Program-made: the position numbers and the translations under genes
NCBI GenBank assembly: GCA_003020985.1
Contig: PXRM01000022.1
Location: forward strand, 166,274-230,273
Source: Halobacteriales archaeon QS_4_70_19
GTDB lineage: Archaea > Halobacteriota > Halobacteria > Halobacteriales > Haloarculaceae
Reading direction: 5' to 3'
DNA length: 64,000 nt
Shown here: positions 27,208 through 36,784 of the stretch, piece after piece
How positions within the stretch are numbered: position 1 is the first letter of the stretch
Layout: every line of letters begins with the position of its first letter
Notes under the pieces: model-generated
What the model was told of the DNA's origin: nothing
Seen by the model: only the letters and a program-made list of their open reading frames with translations
The model's database searches: none

Positions 27208-27969
27208 TCAGGCACACGAGAAGCCGCCGTCGACCACGAGCGCCTGGCCGGTGACCCAGGCGGCCTCGTCGCTGGCGAGGTAGAGCATGGCGTTGGCGAC
27301 GTCCTCGGGCCGACCCAGCCGCCGGAGCGGGTACTGCTCGGCCATCTTCGAGGCGACCTCCTCCCAGTGCTCGTCCGAGCGACCCTCGCGGGCGAGCGGC
27401 GTCTCCGTCACGCCGGGGCAGACGGCGTTCGCCCGGACGCCGTGGGGGCCCAGTTCGGCGGCGATGGCCCGGGTGTAGTTGACGACGGCCCCCTTCGACA
27501 GCGAGTAGGCCGACATCCCCGGCGAGCCGATGACCCCCGCCAGCGAGGCCGTGTTGACGATGGCACCGCTCTCCTGCTCCTTGAGATGCGGGATGGCCGC
27601 CGCACAGCCGTTCCACACCCCCTTCACGTTGATGTCGATGACGCGGTCGCGGGCCGCCAGGTCCACCGCCTCCGTGTCGGCCCGCTCGTGGCTGATGCCG
27701 GCGTTGTTGACGACGACGTCGAGACCGTGGTCCGCGGCGGTCGCGTCGATGGCATCCCGGAACGCCTCCGCGTCCCGCACGTCCAGTTCGTGGGCGAGGG
27801 CCTCGCCGTCCCCGTCGTCCGCGATGCGGTCGGCGGTCTCGACGGCGGCCTCGTAGTCGACGTCCGAGGCGACAACGGTGGCACCCTCGGCCGCGAACCG
27901 CTCGGCCGCGGCCCGCCCCAGCCCCGACCCGGCGCCCGTGATGTACGCGGTCTTGCCTTCGAGTCGCAT
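27208..27969 (-). CDS. Short-chain dehydrogenase/reductase
   Basis: A 253-residue classical SDR. The cofactor motif is TGAGSGLG near residue 11, with ASDVD after beta-2 (an Asp favouring NAD). NNAGIS and the catalytic Ser...YSLSK set (S of NTASLAG, Y, K) are intact. The C-terminal VVDGGFSCA is typical of 3-oxoacyl reductase or 3-hydroxyacyl dehydrogenase types. ATG 27969 is right before the Rossmann fold. It lies 95 bp downstream-facing from the acyl-CoA dehydrogenase gene and could act in the same pathway. Confidence 0.88.
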   Translation of the reverse strand: MRLEGKTAYITGAGSGLGRAAAERFAAEGATVVASDVDYEAAVETADRIADDGDGEALAHELDVRDAEAFRDAIDATAADHGLDVVVNNAGISHERADTEAVDLAARDRVIDINVKGVWNGCAAAIPHLKEQESGAIVNTASLAGVIGSPGMSAYSLSKGAVVNYTRAIAAELGPHGVRANAVCPGVTETPLAREGRSDEHWEEVASKMAEQYPLRRLGRPEDVANAMLYLASDEAAWVTGQALVVDGGFSCA

Positions 27970-28057
27970 GGCCCGGCGTGCGGAGGGAGGCGAGGAGAAA
28001 CCTTCGGCGGGTGGCACGACCCGGCGGAGCCTGGACGGGGCGGAGGTCGCCGGGGAC

Positions 28058-29020
28058 CTACACCTCGTTGCGCAGGTCCGTGAACGAGCCCGTCTTCTCG
28101 ACCCGGCGGACGTTCTCCGCGAGGATGTCCGCGCAGCGCTCGAAGTACCGGGGCGTGTGGCCGGCGTTGTGGGGCGTGAGGAGTACCTTCTCCAGCGTCC
28201 AGAGCGGGTGGTCCCCCGGGAGCGGCTCCGGGTCGGTCACGTCCAGCGCGGCGGCCCGGAGGCGGTTCCGCCGGAGCGTCTCGACCAGCGCGTCCGTCTC
28301 GACGACCGGTCCACGGGCGACGTTGACCAGGGTGGCGTCCGGCGGGAGCAGGTCCAGCGCGGTCCCGTCGATCAGCCCCCGCGTCGCGTCGGTCAGCGGA
28401 CACGCCAGCACGAGGTGGTCCGTCCGGGGGAGGACGTCGGGCAGGTCGTCGTAGCCCACGACCTCGTCCGTGGGGCCGCCCTTCCAGGGGCTGTAGCGGA
28501 CGCCGACCGTCTCTACGCCGAAGCCCGCCAGCCGGTCGACGATGGCCTCGCCGATGGCGCCCAGTCCGACCACGGTCACCGTCGACCCCTGCAGTTCGCC
28601 GGCGGCCCGGAAGTGGGACCACTCGCGCCGCTGCTGGCGGCGCAGTCCCTCGTCGAGGCGTCGCGTCAGCATCAGCAGCCAGCCAAGCACGTGCTCGGCG
28701 ACGTTCGGCCCGTGGACGCCCGAGGCGTTCGTGACCGTGACCCCCCGCTCCTCGAACGCGTCCATCGGCAGGTGATCCACGCCCGCGTACGTGCACGCGA
28801 ACAGCCGCAGATCGGTCGCCTCGTCGAGGAGCGACGCGTCGACGTCGTTGCTCGTCACGACCGTGGCGTCGGCGACGGCCGTACGGCGCTCGCCGGGGGT
28901 CGCCGCCAGCACCACCTCGATGTCCGGCAGGCGCTCGCGGATGGCGTCGGCGTACGTGGCAGGGTCCAGGCCGTGCGGCTCGTGTTGTAATACCGATATC
29001 TTCTCGATCGCTCCAGCCAT
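28058..29020 (-). CDS. D-2-hydroxyacid dehydrogenase (NAD-dependent)
   Basis: A 320-residue enzyme of the D-isomer-specific 2-hydroxyacid dehydrogenase family. The nucleotide motif is VVGLGAIGEAI near residue 145. The catalytic Arg is in VNVARGP, the Glu in DVTDPEPLP and the His in LLTPHNAG. Substrates of relatives include 2-ketoacids, glyoxylate and phosphoglycerate; none can be fixed here. ATG 29020 was chosen at MAGAIEKISVLQ, just before the conserved N-terminal domain. It is transcribed divergently from the SCP2-MmgE/PrpD gene. Confidence 0.88.
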   Translation of the reverse strand: MAGAIEKISVLQHEPHGLDPATYADAIRERLPDIEVVLAATPGERRTAVADATVVTSNDVDASLLDEATDLRLFACTYAGVDHLPMDAFEERGVTVTNASGVHGPNVAEHVLGWLLMLTRRLDEGLRRQQRREWSHFRAAGELQGSTVTVVGLGAIGEAIVDRLAGFGVETVGVRYSPWKGGPTDEVVGYDDLPDVLPRTDHLVLACPLTDATRGLIDGTALDLLPPDATLVNVARGPVVETDALVETLRRNRLRAAALDVTDPEPLPGDHPLWTLEKVLLTPHNAGHTPRYFERCADILAENVRRVEKTGSFTDLRNEV

Positions 29021-29127
29021 ACGTGGGGGCCGTGGCGGATGGGCAAGGAAGTTGGGTGCTACCGGACTGGCGGACCGGTGGAGGGTCGCCCTGACTATAT
29101 GTTCAGTATCCGGTGCGTAAGTCGAAA

Positions 29128-29163
29128 AACTATCCACTAGTTGATAAAGTCCCGCGGATAGTT
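29128..29163 (+). promoter_or_regulatory. Inverted repeat AACTATCC/GGATAGTT upstream of the exported trio
   Basis: Perfect eight-base arms separated by 20 bp that contain an ACTAGT palindrome. It is located 38 bp before the ATG at 29202, in the 181-bp divergent spacer. It is a candidate operator for the SCP2-MmgE/PrpD operon. Confidence 0.5.
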
Positions 29164-29201
29164 GGCAGAACCAGTATGCAACCGCTGGACCAGAACGCCG
29201 T

Positions 29202-31295
29202 ATGGACGGACACGACGCCGGTGTGAACCGGCGCCGGTTCCTGCAGGGGGCGAGCGGCTTCCTCGCCTCCGTGACGGCCGTCGGGGAGGCGGTCGCGTCG
29301 GAGGCGCCGGACGGGGAGGAGGGGCCGCTCCAGGGTGTGCCCCGGGACGCACGGAACGTCGAAGCCGGGCTCGAATCGTTCGTGGCGAAGTGGGAGGCGC
29401 TCGGCCCGACGATCACCTCGGTGCGGTTCGGCCGCTACCTGTCGGGCACGACCATCAACTGCCAGGTCGCCGGCACACCGCGGGCCTACACGATCGAACT
29501 GGGGCCGGAGGGCGGTGCCACGCTGACGCTCGGCAGGAGCCCGAACGACCACGTCACGCTGGTTGTCGACGAGCAGGACTGGCTCGACATCCTCTACGGG
29601 GAGGTGTCCGGGCTCGCGCCGGCGCTGGCCGGCCGGACGTTCGCGGAGAAGAGCGAGGTCAACTACGGCTCCATCTTCGCCATCGTCGCGTACGTCTTCG
29701 CCCACCTGCCCGCCAGCGTGGGCCACGACCCCGAGTTCAACGCCGAGACGGTCGAGGGGATCGTCGGCCGGGGGGGACAGACCACCTGCGGGAACAGCGA
29801 CTCGGCGGCCCCGCCGTCGGTCAACGTCGACGAGGCACTCGGCGAGAACCGGGCCCCGCCCGCGACCCGCCGGCTGGCCGAGACCTTCCACGACATCGGC
29901 TACGAGGACGTCCCCGACGACGTCATCGCGGTGGCGAGAGAGCAGATCAAGAACGTCCTGTCAGTCTCGTACGCGGCGACGGAGCTGGCACCGGGCCGGA
30001 AGCTCGCCGACGCCATCGAGACCATCGGGAGCGGGACCGAGGCGACGGCCATCGCCGGCGACCGGACGTTCCGCACCTCGCCGGAGCACGCCGCCCTGCT
30101 GAACGCCTCGCTGGCCCAGCTGCTGGAGTGGGAGGACTTCACCTACTTCGCGCACACGGGGTCGGCCATCGTCCCGACGGCGCTGGCGGCGGGGGAACTC
30201 GCCGGCGCCTCCGGGAAGGAGGTGCTGGCGACCATCGCGCTGGCGAACGAGGTGACGGGACGGACCGGCTTCTTCCTGACCGACCCGACTAACCTGGGGC
30301 AGTCGCTCCCGGTCCACGAGACGGAGTGCCCGTTCATCGCCGGAAAGCTACTCGGACAGGACGTGGAGACGCTCCAGGACGCCTCCGGCATCGCGGGGAC
30401 CCAGCCCCACATGACCGCCATCGCGACCTGGACGGGGGACTCGAAGGGCTTCATCGGCGGCGAGCCCGCCGCCGCGTCGCTCCGGGCGGCCCGCCTGGCC
30501 GACGAGGGGCTCCACGGCCGCCGAGACCACCTGGAGAACGTGGCCGGCTACTGGTACCGCGTCTCCGACATCCCGAGCCCGCACGACGTCTCGATGGCCT
30601 ACGACGGGGTGGGCGAGGAGTGGCTCCTCCGCGACGAGTACTACAACAAGCGCTACCCGGTCAACGGGTTCGCACAGACCGCCGTCCACGCGGCGCGTGA
30701 CATCCGCGAGCAGCTGCTCGATGCCGGCATCGACCCGGCCGAACCCGGGGCCATCGACGAGGTCCGGGTCCGCATGAACACCTCGATGGCGGGGACGGGG
30801 ACGCTGTTCAGTGAGGGGTCGGTCGACTACATCCCGGAGAAGGTTCTCAACGACGAACGGCCGGACTGGACCTACATCCCGCTGCTGTACGACGCCTACT
30901 ACCCCATCGCCGCGATGCTGGTCGAGGGGGAGCTCACCCACCGCCAGTTCACGCCCGAGGTGGTCGGCGACGAGCAGGTGCTCGACGTCTACCGCCGGAC
31001 GGAGGGCGTGACCGACATCTCCGTGGGGGACTACGGCGCCGCGGTCACCGTGACCACGAGCGAGGGCCAGCTCGAGTCCCAGTTCGGCATCGACGGGCTG
31101 GACGTCACCCAGTCGAGCTACGACGCCCACGTCGGCTGCATCCGCGACGGCGTCAACGCGAACTTCGACGGCGACGACAAGTTCCGGAAGGCGGCCTCGG
31201 ACACCCTCTCGACCCGGAAGATCGACCGCATCACCGACGCCATCGACGACCTGGAATCGTTCACCGACATCAACGCGTTTACCCGGAGGCTCTGA
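29202..31295 (+). CDS. Tat-exported SCP2-domain/MmgE-PrpD family fusion protein
   Basis: A 697-residue protein. A twin-arginine signal (NRRRFLQG at residues 9-16, hydrophobic to about 32) predicts export in folded form. Residues about 45-165 resemble an SCP2 sterol-carrier domain (GRYLSGTTINCQVAG...TLTLG). Residues about 205-690 form an MmgE/PrpD domain, the fold of 2-methylcitrate dehydratase and cis-aconitate decarboxylase (LLNASLAQLLEWEDFTY, ALANEVTGRTGFF). Both the SCP2 fusion and export are unusual for this normally cytoplasmic family. The stop lies one base before the next ATG, so it leads a three-gene operon. Confidence 0.82.
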   Translation: MDGHDAGVNRRRFLQGASGFLASVTAVGEAVASEAPDGEEGPLQGVPRDARNVEAGLESFVAKWEALGPTITSVRFGRYLSGTTINCQVAGTPRAYTIELGPEGGATLTLGRSPNDHVTLVVDEQDWLDILYGEVSGLAPALAGRTFAEKSEVNYGSIFAIVAYVFAHLPASVGHDPEFNAETVEGIVGRGGQTTCGNSDSAAPPSVNVDEALGENRAPPATRRLAETFHDIGYEDVPDDVIAVAREQIKNVLSVSYAATELAPGRKLADAIETIGSGTEATAIAGDRTFRTSPEHAALLNASLAQLLEWEDFTYFAHTGSAIVPTALAAGELAGASGKEVLATIALANEVTGRTGFFLTDPTNLGQSLPVHETECPFIAGKLLGQDVETLQDASGIAGTQPHMTAIATWTGDSKGFIGGEPAAASLRAARLADEGLHGRRDHLENVAGYWYRVSDIPSPHDVSMAYDGVGEEWLLRDEYYNKRYPVNGFAQTAVHAARDIREQLLDAGIDPAEPGAIDEVRVRMNTSMAGTGTLFSEGSVDYIPEKVLNDERPDWTYIPLLYDAYYPIAAMLVEGELTHRQFTPEVVGDEQVLDVYRRTEGVTDISVGDYGAAVTVTTSEGQLESQFGIDGLDVTQSSYDAHVGCIRDGVNANFDGDDKFRKAASDTLSTRKIDRITDAIDDLESFTDINAFTRRL

Positions 31296-31296
31296 G

Positions 31297-32316
31297 ATGC
31301 GAGACCAGTCACCCGACACCCACGAGACCGACCCGCACGGCACGGACGACCGTTCCGAACCGGAACCGACCGCCGGTGGGGACGACCCGTCGCTCGACAT
31401 CAATCCGGAGACCGAAGAGACGGTCCGGGCCGCTCGCCGCGACGTGCTGAAGGCGGTCGGCGGCGCCGGCGTCGGGATGGGGCTCACCCACCACATCGAG
31501 GAGTTCCTGGCCGGGATGGAGGACACCCGGCCCCCGGACGACCCGCACACGGTCGCGACGTTCCGGGCCCTCGTGGACCTGGTCGTCCCGGAGACGCCGG
31601 ACCTGGCCGCCGAACTCGGCGAGGAGCACCGGGCCGGCGGGCTGAACGTCGACGCCGAGCGCGTGACCATCGGCTTCCTCGACAGCGCCATCACGCTCGC
31701 CATCCCGCCGGCGAACGACGACACGGGCGCGCCGCTCTCGGAGGCGCTAGCGGACCTGATGGACACGGGCGCGAGTGCCCTGCTCGCGCAGGGGGAGAAC
31801 ACGTCGCCCCCCGACCCGACGCGGTTCGAGGGGGGTGGGCCGTTCGCTAGCCTCTCCCGCGTCGACCGCCGGCGGGCGCTCGCACGGCTCGAACGCCAGG
31901 ACGACCTCCAGCTCGTCGTGACCGTGCTCGTCGTGGCGCCGATGCTGCTGTACTACAGCGAGCGGACCGGCTACGCCGACTTCGGGGCGCCGCCGGGGGA
32001 GCGTGGCTTCACCGGCGCCGTCCAGTCCTGGAAGCAGACGGACTACCCGGGGCCGGCGAACGGCTACGCCGCCCTCCGCGGGTACGAGGTCGAGGAGCAG
32101 ACCGACGAGTTCGACGTGGGCGACCGCGAGACCCGCGGGCCGCCCGCGGAGACACCCGCAGCGGAGCGGTCCGCCGGGAACGCCGGTGGCGGGAACGGCG
32201 ACGAGGGGACCACGGACGACGGGAGTGCGGACAGCGAAACCACGGACGACGGCCCGGAGGAGGTCCCGACCGGGACCCGTCGCGTGGTCGAGAACGCCGG
32301 GGGTGACGGACGATGA
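31297..32316 (+). CDS. Gluconate 2-dehydrogenase gamma-subunit-like protein with Tat motif
   Basis: A 339-residue protein. After an acidic leader of about 45 residues comes ARRDVLKAVGGAGVGMGL, a late twin-arginine signal. The body (about residues 75-265) resembles the gluconate 2-dehydrogenase subunit 3 family (TFRALVDLVVPETP; GYAALRGY near the end). In characterised systems this subunit carries the Tat signal and escorts the FAD-containing GMC subunit across the membrane. The acidic tail is haloarchaeal in style. ATGA overlap with the next gene (32313-32316) couples their translation. Confidence 0.78.
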   Translation: MRDQSPDTHETDPHGTDDRSEPEPTAGGDDPSLDINPETEETVRAARRDVLKAVGGAGVGMGLTHHIEEFLAGMEDTRPPDDPHTVATFRALVDLVVPETPDLAAELGEEHRAGGLNVDAERVTIGFLDSAITLAIPPANDDTGAPLSEALADLMDTGASALLAQGENTSPPDPTRFEGGGPFASLSRVDRRRALARLERQDDLQLVVTVLVVAPMLLYYSERTGYADFGAPPGERGFTGAVQSWKQTDYPGPANGYAALRGYEVEEQTDEFDVGDRETRGPPAETPAAERSAGNAGGGNGDEGTTDDGSADSETTDDGPEEVPTGTRRVVENAGGDGR

Positions 32317-34010
32317 AGTCCGCCGACGTGGTCATCGTCGGGGCCGGCGGCGACGGGCCGGCGGCGGCGATGCGGCTCGGACAGTTCGGCGTCGACGTGC
32401 TGGTGCTGGAGGCCGGGCCGTGGCACGGCAACGAGGAGTGGCCGAACCCACACGAGGAGCCCGGTGGCGAGCTGTCCGGCAGTACGGACGACCTCTCCGG
32501 GGAGCTGCTGGAGCAGCAGTGGACCAAGCGCGAACAGGAGATGGCCGGCAAGCTCCGCTGGGGGCCGGCGGACTACGACCGCGGCGCCTGGCGCCGGCAG
32601 GGGACGGTGCTCTCGACCATCGCCGGCGTCGGCGGCACGACCCTGCACTACACGGGCTGCCATCCGCGGGCCTACCCCAGCGCCATCGACGACGGGTTCC
32701 CCATCGACTACGCCGACCTGGTGCCCTACTACCGGGAGGTCGAGGACCGGCTGAACGTCACGCCGGCGCCCACGACACACAAGGAGGAGCTCTACTACCA
32801 GGGCTGCCGCGGCGAGTACGACCTCCTCACCTCGAAGAACGTGGACTCGACGGGCTACCGACCCCAGCCGAACGCGCTGCTCCGGCCGGACGACCGCCTC
32901 CGCCACGACGGTGACTACGACGGCGGCTTCACCGCGGCCGACGGGATGGACGGCGACACGCTGGCCGGCGTCGAGACGGTCGGCAACCCACATCCCGTCG
33001 GCGCCGACTACGAGAACAAGGCCAAGCGGTCCAGCAACGTCGGGTTCGTCCCGCCGGCGCTGGAGACCGGCAACGTCCGCATCCGGCCGAACGCGTTCGT
33101 CACCGACGTCCACACCGAGTCCGTGATGGGGACCCCACAGGCGACCGGGGTCACCTACCGGGACACCTGGGACGGGACGACGGAGCGGGTAGACGCAGAC
33201 GTGGTGGTGCTGGCCGCTGGCGCCATCGAGACACCCCGGCTCTGGCTCAACTCGGACCTGCCCAGCAACGAGTGGGTCGGCAAGGGGATGACGCTCCACT
33301 ACGGCGACGCCGTCATCGGCCTCTGGGAGGAGAAGGAACTGTAGGACCGGCTCGGCCAGCCGTCGCTCGACCCGCACAAGGGGCAGAACATCGCCGCCCG
33401 GTTCGACATGCCCGGCACGGGCTGTCTCCAGACCTACGCCTCGGCGCCGGGGGTGACCTCCATCGCCAGCTGGGGCGGCAGCCGCGACGGCTTCGCCGCC
33501 GACAACCAGGTGCCGGCGGACAGGCCCTGGGACTCGCGGGGGCGCATCGTCGGCAGGGACCTGAAGCGGAAGATGGCCGACTACCGGCGCTCGTTCGCGC
33601 TCCAGGCGCTGACCGACGACCGGCCCCGAATGCGCAACGGGGTCACCGTCCAGCGGGGCGACGAGGACGAGCACGGCCCGGTGCCGAACATCACCTACGA
33701 GCCCTCGGAGGGCGACCTCCAGCGGCGGACGGAGCTGATGGAGGTCGGCGCCCGCATCTTCAGGAACGCGGGGGCCAGCCACGTCCACCGGCTGGACGCC
33801 GCCCAGATCGGCATCCACATCCACTCGACGATGCGGATGGGCTTCGTCGTCGACGCGGCCTGCGAGGCGATGGACCTCGACCGGCTGTTCGTCGCGGACC
33901 ACTCGGTCATGACGAACAGCATCGGGGGCCCGAACCCGACCAACACCGGCCAGGCGCTCGCGCTCCGCACCGCGGAGAAGGTGTACGAGCGCTACTTCGA
34001 ACGCGTCTGA
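32313..34010 (+). pseudogene. GMC-family FAD oxidoreductase interrupted by an in-frame TAG
   Basis: Flavoprotein of the glucose-methanol-choline type. The N-terminal FAD motif is VIVGAGGDGPAAA, followed by GVGGTTLHYTGCHPR. The C-terminal HIHSTMRMG and NPTNTGQALALRTAE hold the usual His/Asn catalytic region. The single frame of 565 codons is broken only by TAG at 33342-33344 (codon 344), between WEEKEL and DRLGQPSLDP; homology continues directly. Without a signal of its own it would be exported with the Tat-bearing gamma-like subunit. The stop is either a nonsense mutation or a base-call error. No cytochrome subunit follows. Confidence 0.88.
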
Positions 34011-34152
34011 GTCGATATACCTCCCCTGCTTCCGAGTTTTTACAGATATGAAGCCGTTGTCTCAGTAATTTATGCATCTGTAGACGAATGAGATATCTTA
34101 GAGGGGAAACCGCTGCAGTGGAACATCGAGGGATGGATGGCCCCGTCGGCGC

Positions 34153-34983
34153 TCAGTCGAACAGTTCCCCGCGGTCGCGCTCGGCGACGGCCTGCTTGAA
34201 TCCGACCTCCTCACAGCGCTCCTTGAACGCGACGCCCTCCGGCGTGTGGCGGGTCATCCCGTCGAAGACGGTGGCGAACATCTGCGTCGTCTCCAGCCCC
34301 ATGTTCTCGTAGGCCTGGTTGATTGCGAGTTTCTGCATCATCAGCTGGTTCCGTGGGACGCCGGCGATGCGGTGGGCCAGGTCGTCGACGCGGTCGTCTA
34401 GGTCGGCGGCGGGGACGGCCTCGTAGACGAGGCCCATGTCGGCGGCCTCCGTGCCGTCAACGAGGTCGCCGGTGAACAGCATCCGCTTGGCGTTCGCGGG
34501 GCCCAGCCGGTACACCCACATCATCGTCGTCGGGCAGCCCCAGACCCGCGCCGGGGGGTAGCCGATGGGGGCGTCCTCGGCCATCACGACGAGGTCGGCA
34601 CAGAGCGCGATGTCGCTCCCGCCGGCGACGGCCGGCCCGTTCACCTTCGCGACGACCGGCGTGTAGCATCGCCAGAGGCTCATGAAGTCCTCCGTGTTCG
34701 ACTTCATCATCCGGTAGTCCTGCATCGGGTCCCAGGGCATCTCCTGGCTCCCCGGCACCGGGCGCGGCGCCTCGGCGTAGTGCTTCAGGTCGTACCCCGA
34801 ACAGAACGCGTTGCCCGCACCCGTGAGGACGATGACGTGCACCTCGGGGTCGGCGTCGGCCCGCTCGACGGTCTCGCGCAACTCGCCCGGCAGCCCCTCG
34901 TCGATGGCGTTGTACCGCTCCGGCCGGTCGAGCGTCAGCGTCGCGATCCGTCCGTCCGTCTCGTACTGGACCGTGCTACCCAT
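34153..34983 (-). CDS. Enoyl-CoA hydratase/isomerase (crotonase) family protein
   Basis: A 276-residue crotonase-fold enzyme. The first oxyanion-hole segment is NAFCSGYDLKHY near residue 60 and the second is NGPAVAGGSDIALCADLV near residue 115. The longer insert after residue 70 (EAPRPVPGSQEMPWDPM) marks a subgroup of enoyl-CoA hydratases with bulky acyl substrates. The usual catalytic Glu pair is not clearly conserved (YPPARVWGCPTTMMW), so isomerase or hydrolase activity is possible. It converges on the GMC gene and is divergent from the acyl-CoA ligase. Confidence 0.85.
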   Translation of the reverse strand: MGSTVQYETDGRIATLTLDRPERYNAIDEGLPGELRETVERADADPEVHVIVLTGAGNAFCSGYDLKHYAEAPRPVPGSQEMPWDPMQDYRMMKSNTEDFMSLWRCYTPVVAKVNGPAVAGGSDIALCADLVVMAEDAPIGYPPARVWGCPTTMMWVYRLGPANAKRMLFTGDLVDGTEAADMGLVYEAVPAADLDDRVDDLAHRIAGVPRNQLMMQKLAINQAYENMGLETTQMFATVFDGMTRHTPEGVAFKERCEEVGFKQAVAERDRGELFD

Positions 34984-35125
34984 ACCCCATGCAGTCGCTC
35001 ACCGTCCGGTTGAATCCACCGCCGACCGGGACGAGAGCGCCGGGGGACGCCCGGTGGAGACGCCCCGGGGACGGAGGCGGTCCACCGCGAAAGCTTAAGT
35101 GTGATTTGGTAGCACACTGAGTACG

Positions 35126-36649
35126 ATGAACGCCGCAGTCAGGTTCGACCACCGGATGGCGGAGCGAGGGGACGAGACCGCCGTCGTCGACACCGATGGG
35201 ACCGAGGTGACGTACGCCGACCTCGACCGGCGGACCCGGCAGGTGGCGGCGTGGCTGGCCGAACAGGGACTGGGCACCGGCGACCGGGTCGCGGTGTACC
35301 TGCCCGACACGGCGGCGTACCTGCCGACCGTCCTCGGTGTCTGGCGAGCGGGTGCCGTCGCCAGCCCGATTAACACCCGGTTCAGCGTCGACGAACTGGC
35401 GTACACGCTCGGCGACCTGGAGCCGGCGGCGCTGCTCGGCTCGGACGCGTTCGCCGATACCGTCGACGGGCTCCACGACCACGTCGACGGGCTCGACGCG
35501 TCGAACACCCATCTCGTCGAGCGCGACGGGGCCTTCCGGTCCGGCGACCTGCCGGCCGCCGACGCCGCGCCCGACCCCGCGCGCCGGCTCGACGAGGCGC
35601 CCGCGGTCGTGATGTACACGTCGGGGACGACCGGCCGGCCGAAGGGCGTGGTCCAGACCCACCGCAACGTCGGCGCCCAGCTCGACGTGAACGTCACCGC
35701 GTTCGACGTGACGCGGGCGGACACCTCCGTCGTCTCGGTCCCGCTGTTCCACGTCGGCGGGCTGTACGGCGGAGCGCTGCCGGTACTCCTGGAGGGCGGG
35801 ACGGTCGTGGTGCAGGCGGCGTGGGACGCCGCCGGATGGGCCGAACTGGTCGAGCGCCACGGGGCGACGTTCACCGGGCTCATCCCGACGATGATGCTGG
35901 ACGCGCTCAACACGGACGCCGCCCACGAGCGGGACACCACCTCGCTGACGCGGGCGGTGTACGGCGGCTCGCCGGCGACCGAGGAGACGCTGGACCGCTT
36001 CCAGCAGGTCTTCGGGGTGGGGTCGCTGCACAACTACTACGGCCAGACGGAGAACACCGGCCTCAGCGTCACGTTCGACGCCGACACCGAGCGCCGGCCG
36101 GGGCTGCTCGGGCGGCCGGTCCCCGCCGTCGAGCACCGGGTCGTCGACGTGACCGCCGACGAGCTGGTCGACGTCGGGCCCGGGGAGGAGGGCGAGTTGC
36201 TCCTCCGGGGCGACATCATCACGCCGGGCTACTGGGATAGTTCGCTGGACGCGGACTACTTCACCGACGGCTGGCTCCACACCGACGACGTGGTCCGTGA
36301 GGACGAGGACGGCCTGCTCTACTACGTCGACCGGGCCGACGACATGATCATCTCCGGCGGCGAGAACGTCGCCCCCAGCGAGGTGGAGAACGCGCTCCAG
36401 GAGCACCCCGGCGTCGAGGCGGTCGCCGTCTTCGGCACCCCACACGACCGCTGGGGGGAGGCGGTCACGGCGGCCGTCGTCCCCGCCGATCCGGACCTCA
36501 CCGCCGACGACATCGAGGACTGGTGGGCGGAGAACGCCGGGCTCGCGGGCTACAAGCGGCCCCGCCGGGTGGAGTTCGTCGAGTCGTTCCCCCGGACCGC
36601 GACCCAGAAGGTGGACAAGGTGTCGCTGAGGGAGCAGGTACTCGACTGA
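35126..36649 (+). CDS. Acyl-CoA ligase (class I AMP-forming synthetase)
   Basis: A 507-residue ANL-superfamily enzyme that activates a carboxylic acid with ATP and CoA. The P-loop-like motif is VMYTSGTTGRPKGV near residue 165, A5 is YYGQTENTGLS near 305, A8 is GWLHTDDVVREDEDGLLYYVDRADDMII near 385, and the catalytic lysine is in TATQKVDKVSL at the end. The acid is undetermined; long- or medium-chain fatty acids or aromatic acids are options. It starts at ATG 35126, 142 bp from the divergent crotonase gene, with which it probably forms one catabolic unit. Confidence 0.9.
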   Translation: MNAAVRFDHRMAERGDETAVVDTDGTEVTYADLDRRTRQVAAWLAEQGLGTGDRVAVYLPDTAAYLPTVLGVWRAGAVASPINTRFSVDELAYTLGDLEPAALLGSDAFADTVDGLHDHVDGLDASNTHLVERDGAFRSGDLPAADAAPDPARRLDEAPAVVMYTSGTTGRPKGVVQTHRNVGAQLDVNVTAFDVTRADTSVVSVPLFHVGGLYGGALPVLLEGGTVVVQAAWDAAGWAELVERHGATFTGLIPTMMLDALNTDAAHERDTTSLTRAVYGGSPATEETLDRFQQVFGVGSLHNYYGQTENTGLSVTFDADTERRPGLLGRPVPAVEHRVVDVTADELVDVGPGEEGELLLRGDIITPGYWDSSLDADYFTDGWLHTDDVVREDEDGLLYYVDRADDMIISGGENVAPSEVENALQEHPGVEAVAVFGTPHDRWGEAVTAAVVPADPDLTADDIEDWWAENAGLAGYKRPRRVEFVESFPRTATQKVDKVSLREQVLD

Positions 36650-36784
36650 GTGGCCGTCGGAACCAGGGCGTTCGACTGTTCCGATACGTCACCGCATTTT
36701 CCAACAGAGTTGCTATTGGTAGAGCAATAGAGTTTTATACGGATTTGTGAGAGTAGTCGCTGAACTACGGGCGTGACTTCGCCG

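Noticed and set aside
33342..33344. TAG read as pyrrolysine
   Set aside because: Haloarchaea are not known to carry the pyrrolysine system, and GMC enzymes have no need for it. Mutation or base error is simpler.
36700..36750. AT-rich tract with TTTTATA as a promoter of a missed gene
   Set aside because: It lies between two converging genes and no open frame with coding character follows on either strand; it probably marks 3' ends.
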